From assembly GCA_026986575.1 (NCBI GenBank), contig JALSOH010000006.1, positions 62,001-126,000 of the forward strand: DNA of 64,000 nucleotides. The letters are read 5' to 3'. The position numbers and the translations under genes were made by a program. Shown here in pieces: positions 32,670 through 39,956 of the stretch; the first letter of the stretch is position 1; each line of letters opens with the position of its first letter. Under the pieces are notes generated by a model. The model saw only the letters and a program-made list of their open reading frames with translations. It was not told the DNA's origin and did not search any database. The DNA comes from Thermoproteota archaeon (GTDB lineage Archaea; Korarchaeota; Korarchaeia; Korarchaeales; Korarchaeaceae).

Positions 32670-33857
32670 TCACTTCTCCTCCCCATCCTTAATCACCTGC
32701 CTACTGAAGAAGTAGGCCCCCACTAGCAGCATCACCACCGATATCAAGAGCAAGGTCCAATCACCCTCGGCCAGCCTGGCTCCGACTAGACCGAAGAATG
32801 TAGCCCTCGGGACGATTGCCAGTACATTTGCCAATACGAAGACGAGGAAATTCATTCCGACAGCTCCGGCCACGTAAGAGGTGACATCTAAGGGAAGGAA
32901 TGGGATAAGCCTAGTTATGAAGACTAGCCAGCCGCCCCACCTGTCGAACCATAAGTAGACCTTCCTCAGCAGGTCCTCCCTTATGTAGTATTCTAGGATC
33001 CTCTTCCCCAAAGCCCTAGCGATGAAGTAGTTGATGATCGAGCCGACAGCAATACCCATACCACCATATATCCCCACCTCAACTGGACTCATGCCCAAAG
33101 CTCCTGCGGCGACTAGGACAGCATCCGCAGGTATGGGCGAGATCACGGCTTGGAGGATCATCGCAGCGAAGAGACCTATAGCCCCATATCTCCTGACGAA
33201 AGAAGAGATCTCCTCTGCTATGGCTTGGTAATGTCTCAAATGCTCTCCTATGAACCTGATTTGGTACACATTACCGAGAAGGGCTGAGGAAATGAGGAAG
33301 CCAAAGCTACTAGGCCTCATATTCAGTTTACTCAGGAGAATAACGAACACAAATCCCTCCAGCAAGTAGAGTCCCCAAAATGGAGAGGGAGTTTCAGTAA
33401 TCAGTTGAGCCAGTACGGGGGGTAGGGAGGCTATCGAGGAGATCGTTATGGCTCCTCTAATGGAGACACCAGATGATGTCAGCAAGGCTAGGGAGAGGCC
33501 ACTTCCCCCGAACCCTATCGAGCTCACGCCTTGAGCGAATCCAGATACGAAACCATCCATAGCATCAGGATTCCTACCTTCTTCTACCGCGAGAAGTCCC
33601 CACCTGAGGAAAGCTACAGCTAAAAGTCCGATGAATGAGAGACCAGCTACTATTAACCCACCTATAACAGGATCGACGTAGTTGAGCCATCCTCTCAGTA
33701 AGAAGGTTAGCAGCGAGGAGGTCACCAAGGCAGATACCGCCGCCTTGGGCTCCAACCCCTCCCTAGCTATATATATTCCTGGTACTCCAGCAAGGTGTCC
33801 CGAGGGAAGGGGCCATACGGGTATCCACTCTAGGAGCCCGGCGGCGTACTCCAGCAT
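32670..33857 (-). CDS. fusion of a UppP/BacA-like domain with a DedA (VTT) domain
   Basis: A 395-residue polytopic membrane protein. Residues 1-200 resemble undecaprenyl-pyrophosphate phosphatase: GLLEWIPVWPLPSGHLAG matches the family's first motif, and GFAQGVSSIGFGGSGLSLAL matches the second, except that the RSG arginine is lost. Residues 215-395 are a DedA/SNARE-associated domain: YGAIGLFAAMILQAVISPIP, then ALGKRILEYYI, and FITRLIPFLPLDVTSYVAG. DedA proteins are linked to recycling of polyprenyl-phosphate carriers across the membrane. The fusion suggests one protein for lipid-carrier handling, with the phosphatase half probably impaired. The ATG at 33857 is clear. Confidence 0.75.
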   Translation of the reverse strand: MLEYAAGLLEWIPVWPLPSGHLAGVPGIYIAREGLEPKAAVSALVTSSLLTFLLRGWLNYVDPVIGGLIVAGLSFIGLLAVAFLRWGLLAVEEGRNPDAMDGFVSGFAQGVSSIGFGGSGLSLALLTSSGVSIRGAITISSIASLPPVLAQLITETPSPFWGLYLLEGFVFVILLSKLNMRPSSFGFLISSALLGNVYQIRFIGEHLRHYQAIAEEISSFVRRYGAIGLFAAMILQAVISPIPADAVLVAAGALGMSPVEVGIYGGMGIAVGSIINYFIARALGKRILEYYIREDLLRKVYLWFDRWGGWLVFITRLIPFLPLDVTSYVAGAVGMNFLVFVLANVLAIVPRATFFGLVGARLAEGDWTLLLISVVMLLVGAYFFSRQVIKDGEEK

Positions 33858-33903
33858 ATGTAGGATGATTAAGTTTCAAATATTAATAGTGGTTGGTGGA
33901 TCG

Positions 33904-34704
33904 ATGGCCGACTTCACCTACGGGGGAATGAATAACCCCCATAGAGACCTGATGGAGGAGATAGAATCCATCTTGGAGCTCGGTTTGGATTACGTGGAAA
34001 TAACGGTCGAATGGCCTTACTCATGGGTCGACACGATTCTAAATCATATAGTCGAGCTGAATGATCTGGCCAGCTCTCACAACTCCTTTTACCTGATACA
34101 CTCCCCTTGGTACTTGGAGGTAGGCCATCCCTACGATGAAGTGAGGAAGGGGGCCCTCAAGGAGGCTTTCAAGGTCTTAGATATCGCCGCCAGACTGGAA
34201 TCCCCCTACGCAACCTTTCACCCTTTCACCCCCGGATGGCTAGCCGCCATCAGGGAGAAGGCTAGGGAGTTCAATGTAGTAGGTTTCAGGGAGCTGGTTG
34301 CATATTCCAAGGAGAAGGGGGTTCAGGTACTGGTCGAGAACGTGGATCACGGCGCCTTCAGGTCGCCCTCCGATATAAGGTACCTAGTGGATAACGTTCC
34401 AGAGCTGTTCGTCACTCTCGATATCGGACACACCTTCCTCAATGGAGGTGTGGATAAGTTGAGATCCTACATAAACAAGCTCGGCAGCGAGATCATGCAC
34501 CTGCACGCCCACGACAATGATCTCAACAGAGATCTCCACCTCCCTATAGGGGCTGGCAGAATACCGTGGAACGAGGCTGTTGAGGAGATTAGGTCCTGGG
34601 GATACAAGGGTACGGTGACATTGGAGCCTCACGTATCGGACATTGACTACTTAAGGATATCTAGGGACAAGCTCTCATCCCTACTTGAGGCTCCAAGCCA
34701 CTAA
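33904..34704 (+). CDS. sugar phosphate isomerase/epimerase-like TIM barrel
   Basis: A 266-residue xylose-isomerase-like TIM barrel. Typical segments are YVEITVEWPYSW, FYLIHSPWYLEVG, ATFHPFTPG, VLVENVDHGAF, FVTLDIGHTFL, IMHLHAHDND and VTLEPHV. These supply the usual metal ligands (Glu in LVENVD, Asp/His in LDIGH, His in LHAHDND, Glu in LEPH). The substrate is unknown. The ATG at 33904 follows GGTGG. The frame extends upstream into the divergent fusion gene, but nothing there is family-like. It lies between two membrane proteins of polyprenyl-phosphate type. Confidence 0.8.
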   Translation: MADFTYGGMNNPHRDLMEEIESILELGLDYVEITVEWPYSWVDTILNHIVELNDLASSHNSFYLIHSPWYLEVGHPYDEVRKGALKEAFKVLDIAARLESPYATFHPFTPGWLAAIREKAREFNVVGFRELVAYSKEKGVQVLVENVDHGAFRSPSDIRYLVDNVPELFVTLDIGHTFLNGGVDKLRSYINKLGSEIMHLHAHDNDLNRDLHLPIGAGRIPWNEAVEEIRSWGYKGTVTLEPHVSDIDYLRISRDKLSSLLEAPSH

Positions 34705-35247
34705 GCATGTGGCAGAGGTTATCAGAACGGAAACCACTATGCCCAGCAGGATCTGACCAAAGGTGTGGGAGCCCGATCTCCACCTAGACCAAGCTAAAAC
34801 GGGGACTAGGGCCATCAGCAACACTCCTAGAGGATAATTCCCTAAGATCATCAAGAAGGCGGCCGGACCAGCCAGACCCGCCATGTGAACACTAACCTTG
34901 GTGGCGCAGTGGTTAATCACGGCTACTGCTAGGGTGACCGCCAGATAGGATAGGGAGAGAACGGCCATCGGACATGAGCCCAGTGAAGTAAGCACCACAG
35001 TGGCTACCGAATAGCAGGCTATGGCCTGAGCGAAGAAGGGGCCTCTAGCGTACCTATCCGGGACAAGGATGTCCATCTCCCCCGAGAGGGACTTCCTCAC
35101 AACATTGGCCACGGGACAGATGACGATCAACAAGAAGGACACTATAAGGCTCAAGAGATCTGGGTACATGGCATAGACTCCTAGAGACGAGATGGCTGCT
35201 ATGGTCACCGGTGACAGCAGCAGGGCTATGGCTCTGTGAGTGTCCAT
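34681..35247 (-). CDS. PAP2-like membrane phosphatase, partly degenerate
   Basis: A 188-residue membrane protein with about five or six transmembrane helices. Two PAP2 superfamily motifs are visible: VSVHMAGLAG (the PSGH-like segment) and WSRWRSGSHTFGQILLG (SRX5HX3D, with Gln for the final Asp). The first KX6RP motif may be PDRYARGPF. It may dephosphorylate polyprenyl or other lipid phosphates, or be inactive. It overlaps the 3' end of the TIM-barrel gene by 24 bases. Confidence 0.62.
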   Translation of the reverse strand: MDTHRAIALLLSPVTIAAISSLGVYAMYPDLLSLIVSFLLIVICPVANVVRKSLSGEMDILVPDRYARGPFFAQAIACYSVATVVLTSLGSCPMAVLSLSYLAVTLAVAVINHCATKVSVHMAGLAGPAAFLMILGNYPLGVLLMALVPVLAWSRWRSGSHTFGQILLGIVVSVLITSATCLVAWSLK

Positions 35248-35298
35248 CGGTGGCCAATCCTAGGTTGATTTAAAAAAGAGTTTCCCCGCCTAAAACCT

Positions 35299-36153
35299 AT
35301 GAAAACGAAGGTTTCCCTCCTTTACTCACTGAGAGATCCAGCAGGCAGGAACATGGCCTCCAAGATAAGTGAGAGGTTGGGAGAGCAATTCGATTTAAGA
35401 GAGAAGGACATAGAGTTGGTCAGTTTCGAGAGGGAGATTCTCTATGTAAGGAGCTGTGAGGAGCTTGGAGTCTCCGATTTTGACTACGTAGTGGTCCTCT
35501 CTAGGCATAGCGGTACCCCTCACAGACCCATACTCACTGCTCACGTCCCCGGGAACTTCGGTCGGGCTAAGTACGGGGGAGAGTCCTTCAAGCTGGGCGT
35601 AGCAATACCCTCCCTCATGAAGGAGTACCTGATGGCCGCCTCTAAGAGGGTGGATGGGACGGGATATTCTGTGGGATTCGAGCCGACCCACCATGGTCCC
35701 ACCATCGAAAAGCCCATAGCCTTCTTGGAGATAGGCTGTGATGAGAAAGCTTGGAACGACCCTAATGGAATAAAAATGGCAGCGGAATCCGTAATAGAGG
35801 CGCTGGAGAACTGGACCACGGGAAAATACATCCCGACAATAGCCTTTGGTGGTCCACATGTGAACGACCACTTCACTAGGGTGGAACTCACGACTAAGTA
35901 TGCGATCGGCCACACAGCGAGGAAGCTAGATGCTGGCTGGGTTGACATCACCATGGTGAGGCAGGCGATCGAGAGGAATGGAGAATCGCCTGAAATTGCC
36001 ATAGTCGATAACAAGGGTTTGAAGGGAGAGGATCGGGAGAGGATAGAGGCGGCTTTAAGGGAGATCGGGCTGAGGACGGTCAGGGTAAAGAAGCTCCTGA
36101 GGGAGGGAGTTGAGGTCGAGGAAGCGCAGGGGGGTCAGGAGGAAGAGGTATAG
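35299..36153 (+). CDS. dtdA: D-aminoacyl-tRNA deacylase, archaeal type
   Basis: Removes D-amino acids wrongly attached to tRNA. The 284-residue protein has the DtdA/GEK1 pattern: SRHSGTPHRPILTAHVPGN, GFEPTHHGP and IAFGGPHVNDHF, with conserved histidines that bind zinc. The last 44 bases overlap a small basic protein gene. Confidence 0.93.
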   Translation: MKTKVSLLYSLRDPAGRNMASKISERLGEQFDLREKDIELVSFEREILYVRSCEELGVSDFDYVVVLSRHSGTPHRPILTAHVPGNFGRAKYGGESFKLGVAIPSLMKEYLMAASKRVDGTGYSVGFEPTHHGPTIEKPIAFLEIGCDEKAWNDPNGIKMAAESVIEALENWTTGKYIPTIAFGGPHVNDHFTRVELTTKYAIGHTARKLDAGWVDITMVRQAIERNGESPEIAIVDNKGLKGEDRERIEAALREIGLRTVRVKKLLREGVEVEEAQGGQEEEV

Positions 36154-36472
36154 AACCCCCTTCTTCTTCGATAGAACGGTCCCTAGAGACCTCTATTTCT
36201 CCATACAGAGGAGACTGAACTATCTAGGATATGGAGCCGTCTGGCAGCCAAGAAGCGCGGTTAAGGGCAGGAATAGGGATATAAGGGAGATACTAGACTA
36301 CTGCGTGGCTAGGGGGATTAAACTCTACATCACGTTTTCAAGGAGAATTACCATTCCACCCGAATATGAAAATAAAATAAAAATAATTAGGCTTAAAGGT
36401 GGTAAAAAGAAAACTGTAAATAAGATTTTAGCTATATTATTTATGGAGCTTGCTTCTAGGGAAAAGAATTAA
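36110..36472 (+). CDS. small basic protein, possibly PIN-like (DUF5615/Mut7-C-like)
   Basis: A 120-residue protein with a very basic first 16 residues. The rest resembles the small PIN-like nuclease fold: FFFDRTVPRDLYFSIQRRL with an early Asp, GRNRDIREILDYCVARG with a second Asp, then LYITFSRRI where the third acidic group would be but is absent. It may be an inactive or divergent member. The start is TTG at 36110 after GAGGGAG. From about 36355 the DNA becomes strikingly AT-rich, unlike neighbouring genes. The similarity is weak. Confidence 0.4.
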   Translation: MRSRKRRGVRRKRYRTPFFFDRTVPRDLYFSIQRRLNYLGYGAVWQPRSAVKGRNRDIREILDYCVARGIKLYITFSRRITIPPEYENKIKIIRLKGGKKKTVNKILAILFMELASREKN

Positions 36473-36512
36473 TAAACCGATGGCCCATTGAGCTTGGGGA
36501 GGATATAGGGAA

Positions 36513-36827
36513 TTGCTGAGTTTCCGGCCTTCCGAAGATGAGGAAGGTGAAAGTAGACGTATCGTAGTCAGGAGACTTGTATTGGATGTAGTAAAGCCAC
36601 ACAACCCTAACATAGTCGACATGGCCGAAGGGCTCTCCGAACTGAAGGGAGTCAAGAAGGTGGATATAGAGGTGAAGGATTACGACTCCACGATCGAGAG
36701 GCTGAAGATAATCTTGGAAGGAGACGACCTAGACTACGATGAGATAGTGAAGGTGATTAGGTACTACGGGGGGAATGTGGCGAGCCTCGATGGGGTTACG
36801 GTCGAGACCGAGTCTGGATCGGAGTGA
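36513..36827 (+). CDS. DUF211 archaeal protein
   Basis: A protein of about 104 residues of the DUF211 family (ferredoxin-like fold, archaeal and a few bacterial members, function unknown). The core is RRLVLDVVKPHNPNIVDMAE, then VKKVDIEVKDYDSTIERL and YYGGNVASLDGVTV. The start is TTG at 36513 after GGGAGG; a later start is possible because the first 17 residues are outside the family. It overlaps the methylthiotransferase gene. Confidence 0.85.
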   Translation: MLSFRPSEDEEGESRRIVVRRLVLDVVKPHNPNIVDMAEGLSELKGVKKVDIEVKDYDSTIERLKIILEGDDLDYDEIVKVIRYYGGNVASLDGVTVETESGSE

Positions 36828-38142
36828 GTTCAGGTTCTATCTGGAGACCCACGGCTGCTCAATGAACAGATCAGACTCTCAAATAATGGAGAGCCTACTC
36901 AGGAGAGCGGGCTGGGCTAGAGTGGATAGACCAGAGGAAGCTGACATTCTCATTCTGAACACCTGCAACGTGAAGACGCCCACGGAGCAGAGGATGCTTC
37001 ACAGGGCCAAGGTACTATCCAAGTATGGTCCCCTCATAGCGGCGGGATGCATGGCTAAGTCTCAACCCGAGCTGCTTAGGCCTTACTCTAAGGTCTTGGT
37101 GGCACCCAGATCCATAGACAGCATTGTAGAGGCCGCACTCTTAGCTCTAGAGGGGAGAGAGGGGGAGTTCTTGGAGTGGAAGAGGCTAGATAAGGCCTCA
37201 TATGATAGGGACCCCGCGGACCTAATCGGAATAGTTCCCATCGCCGAGGGCTGCCTAGGTTCCTGCACCTACTGCATAACTGAGCTGGCTAGGGGAGGAC
37301 TGACGAGCTTTCCCAAGGAGAGCATTATCGACAGGGTCTTGGACTTCCTGAGCAAGGGTGCAGTGGAGATCTGGTTGACCGCGGAGGACACAGGAGTGTA
37401 TGGTTGGGACATAGGGACCGATCTACCGGATCTGTTGGACGGCGTCACCTCGCTTGAGGGGGAGTTCAGGATCAGGGTTGGAATGATGACCCCTAACTCC
37501 ACCCTGAGGATTGTTGATAGACTGCTTGACTCATTCGAGAGCCCTAAACTGTACAAATTCTTCCATTTACCGGTTCAGAGCGGCTCAAACAGGATCCTCA
37601 GATTGATGGGGAGGGACTATACGGTAGAGGAGTTCATCTCCCTGGTGAAGCTCATAAGGAAGCGGTACGAGGACTCTACCATAAGCACTGACATCATAGT
37701 TGGATTTCCGGGGGAGATGGAGGACGACTTCCAGCAGACTCTGAGGCTCTTGGAGGAGATAGAGCCGGACTTGGTAAACCTGAGCAGGTTCGGGCCTAGA
37801 CCCAAGACGAAGGCCGCCTCATTACCCCAACTCCCCGCTAGCGTGATCAAGAGGAGAAGCAAGGTGGCGATGAGACTGATAGAGGAGATAAAGGAGAGGA
37901 GGAACGAGAGGTTTTTGGGGAGGAATATGGTAGTACTCGCCTCAGAGATAACTCCCAAGGGGACTCAGGGCAGGACCCCTTCATACAAACCTGTGGCCTT
38001 GGGGCAGGTTGAACCCGGGTACTTCTATGAAGTCATCATCGAGGGCTTCAGGGGCAACTACCTGCAGGGACGGGTTATAAGGAGACTAGAGAGAGCAGGC
38101 CTCGACTTTAACGTCCAAGTCGAGGGGTGCCCGCATAGATAA
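36790..38142 (+). CDS. tRNA t6A37 methylthiotransferase (CDKAL1/MtaB type)
   Basis: Radical SAM enzyme adding a methylthio group to t6A37 of tRNA. The N-terminal UPF0004 domain has three cluster cysteines (THGCSMNRSDSQ, LNTCNVKTPTEQ, AAGCMAKSQP). The radical SAM motif is GCLGSCTYC. A TRAM domain occupies about the last 60 residues. The protein is about 450 residues. The start may be ATG 36790 or 36775, both within the DUF211 gene. The closest relatives by pattern are archaeal and eukaryotic CDKAL1-like enzymes, not bacterial MiaB. Confidence 0.92.
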   Translation: MGLRSRPSLDRSEFRFYLETHGCSMNRSDSQIMESLLRRAGWARVDRPEEADILILNTCNVKTPTEQRMLHRAKVLSKYGPLIAAGCMAKSQPELLRPYSKVLVAPRSIDSIVEAALLALEGREGEFLEWKRLDKASYDRDPADLIGIVPIAEGCLGSCTYCITELARGGLTSFPKESIIDRVLDFLSKGAVEIWLTAEDTGVYGWDIGTDLPDLLDGVTSLEGEFRIRVGMMTPNSTLRIVDRLLDSFESPKLYKFFHLPVQSGSNRILRLMGRDYTVEEFISLVKLIRKRYEDSTISTDIIVGFPGEMEDDFQQTLRLLEEIEPDLVNLSRFGPRPKTKAASLPQLPASVIKRRSKVAMRLIEEIKERRNERFLGRNMVVLASEITPKGTQGRTPSYKPVALGQVEPGYFYEVIIEGFRGNYLQGRVIRRLERAGLDFNVQVEGCPHR

Positions 38143-38167
38143 GTCCCGTGAAAAAGTAGATGGAGGA

Positions 38168-38536
38168 TCAAGACCTGTCTAACCCACTCTTCACCTCCAC
38201 CGCATTTTGCTGCTTGGGCTTAAACAGCTTGACTAGGGCTTTGTACACATTCCAAGCCCACGTCTCATCTGAGAACCCTACCACATTGACGGTGGCGTAA
38301 GAGTGCTCCGGCCATGTGTGTATGGCCACGTAACCCTTCCTCATCATGAGGAAGCCGCTTACGCCGTACGGCTCGAACTCATGTACGTGCACGTGTACGC
38401 TCTCCTCTCCGACCTCCTCAGCTAACCCCCTCAGCATCTCCTCCATGAGGGAGGGGGAATCCAGTATCTCCCTATCCTCTACATCGTAGAGCTCCGCGAT
38501 CACCTGCGTCTCCTTGGGCTTCACTTCAGAGTTCAT
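38168..38536 (-). CDS. SpeD-like (AdoMet decarboxylase fold) protein lacking the cleavage serine
   Basis: A 122-residue homologue of prokaryotic S-adenosylmethionine decarboxylase. Family segments EPYGVSGFLMM and AIHTWPEHSYATVNV are clear. In true SpeD the motif before IHTWPE is ESH, whose serine self-cleaves to the pyruvoyl cofactor; here it is RKGY, with Gly at that point. The later catalytic cysteine (TCG) is also gone (VVGFS). So it should not cleave or decarboxylate. It may bind SAM or a relative as a regulator. It overlaps the upstream hydrolase gene by 11 bases. Confidence 0.8.
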   Translation of the reverse strand: MNSEVKPKETQVIAELYDVEDREILDSPSLMEEMLRGLAEEVGEESVHVHVHEFEPYGVSGFLMMRKGYVAIHTWPEHSYATVNVVGFSDETWAWNVYKALVKLFKPKQQNAVEVKSGLDRS

Positions 38537-39197
38537 AGCTCTCTCCCGGTTTCAGAGCTATCACTTCGCAGTCCAAACCCTTCTCCCTGAGCAACTCCTT
38601 CAGTTCCTCTGGCCTGCCCTTGAGGACCGGGAATGTCTCGTAGTGCATAGGAATAACCTTCTTCACTCCTAGGAGCTCGATAGCCTTGGCTGCCTCGAGG
38701 GGTCCCATCACGAAGTGACCGCCTATGGGCAGAAGCGCCAGATCTGGCTTGTAAAGCTCACCTATCAGCTTCATGTCGTAGAAGACTCCCGTGTCGCCAG
38801 CGTGATAGATCCTCTTGCCGTCTAACTCTACCACGACCCCAGTAGGGGCTCCAACGGGACTGCTATGGATGGCGGTCGTCAGGGCGATCTTCACTCCATC
38901 CACCTCGAAGAATCCGCCTATGTTAGCTCCTACGGTCTTCTCAACCCCCTTGTTCCCGGCCTCCATAGCGATCTCGTAGATGCTCACTATCGTCCCTCCA
39001 TGGGATTTCGCCAACTTAACGGCGTCGTCTAGACCGTGATCCCCATGAGCGTGCGTCACTACGTAGATGTCAGCTCCCTTACACTGATCTATTGATATAG
39101 GGGATTGAGGATTGCCCTCTATCCACGGATCTATGAGCACCCTCTTACTGCCCTCCAGCAGGAAGGCCGAGTGCCCCAAGAATGTGACCTTGACCAT
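38526..39197 (-). CDS. UPF0173 metal-dependent hydrolase
   Basis: A 223-residue metallo-beta-lactamase fold protein of the UPF0173 family. Motifs are VTFLGHSAFLLEG, the complete THAHGDHGLDD, TAIHSSPVGAPTG, HAGDTGVFYDM and PMHYETFPVLKG. Function is unknown across the family. It forms a two-gene operon with the SpeD-like gene, which starts inside it. Confidence 0.9.
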   Translation of the reverse strand: MVKVTFLGHSAFLLEGSKRVLIDPWIEGNPQSPISIDQCKGADIYVVTHAHGDHGLDDAVKLAKSHGGTIVSIYEIAMEAGNKGVEKTVGANIGGFFEVDGVKIALTTAIHSSPVGAPTGVVVELDGKRIYHAGDTGVFYDMKLIGELYKPDLALLPIGGHFVMGPLEAAKAIELLGVKKVIPMHYETFPVLKGRPEELKELLREKGLDCEVIALKPGESYEL

Positions 39198-39237
39198 CTT
39201 ACCACCCCGCTGGGAGTCCCACGGAAAGAGATAACTC

Positions 39238-39894
39238 TTACTCCCGCCAACCCATCGCGCGCTTCAGCCTCTCTAGGATGCCTCTCCTCCTCTCCCTATT
39301 AGTATCTCTCTCTACCCTCGAGAGGGCTGTGAGGATTTTCGTCCTTATGGAACTCCTCTTCTCAACCCTCAGCATCCCCGCTAGGAAGGCGAAGACGTCG
39401 TCCTTAGACGCGTTCTTTGAGAGGGAAGTTACGAGGGCCTCCCTGACCTTAGGCGATGGATCCTCCCTGAATGTCCTTAGCAGCTCTAAGGGAGCCTCAC
39501 CCTCGTCGAAAAGCTTAGACGCGCACTTGATATATGCCATCCTCACCTCAGGGTTGGGATCCTCGGCCCAGCTCTTCAACAATTCAATGGTCTTCCTGTC
39601 ACATATCTCGCGAAGAACCAGCAGAGTGAGATCCCTTAAGGCTCCATCGATGAGCTGCTCCCTCAGTATATTGAGAAGAGCTTCCTCAGTTAGCTGCTTT
39701 GTAATGTATCCTTCGAGGGCCTCAGCCAATCTGAGCATTTCGGAGACCACGCGCTCGTCACAGACACCTTCCCTCTCACATTCTCTTATAATCTTCAGAA
39801 TAACATCCATCCCATTATCTAAATCTCCGGATAACAAGCGTGAAATTGAATTATACAACACTTGAACGTAATGCTCAAACCTTTCTGAAGCCAT
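39238..39894 (-). CDS. HEAT-repeat protein
   Basis: A 218-residue helical-repeat protein. Repeats of HEAT type are visible from about residue 90 on, with the pattern DPNPEVRMAYIKCASKLF and DPSPKVREALVTSLSKN. Such proteins are scaffolds for protein binding. The partner is unknown. Its ATG lies about 25 bases from a shared AT box, so the mRNA is likely leaderless. Confidence 0.7.
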   Translation of the reverse strand: MASERFEHYVQVLYNSISRLLSGDLDNGMDVILKIIRECEREGVCDERVVSEMLRLAEALEGYITKQLTEEALLNILREQLIDGALRDLTLLVLREICDRKTIELLKSWAEDPNPEVRMAYIKCASKLFDEGEAPLELLRTFREDPSPKVREALVTSLSKNASKDDVFAFLAGMLRVEKRSSIRTKILTALSRVERDTNRERRRGILERLKRAMGWRE

Positions 39895-39913
39895 CTAACC
39901 TAACTGGCGCAAG

Positions 39914-39925
39914 CGTTTATTATAA
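39914..39925. promoter_or_regulatory. shared AT box, tes operon and HEAT gene
   Basis: CGTTTATTATAA reads as a TATA box on both strands. On the plus strand the ribosome site GCGGTGAT lies at 39944-39951; on the minus strand the HEAT-protein ATG at 39894 is about 25 bases away. Confidence 0.42.
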
Positions 39926-39956
39926 GTTGACTCTCACTATCCTGCGGTGATAAAAG

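Noticed and set aside
33682-33903. Upstream extension of the TIM-barrel gene into the fusion gene promoter
   Set aside because: It is antisense to the UppP-DedA coding sequence and the fold begins at the ATG at 33904 with a good ribosome site.
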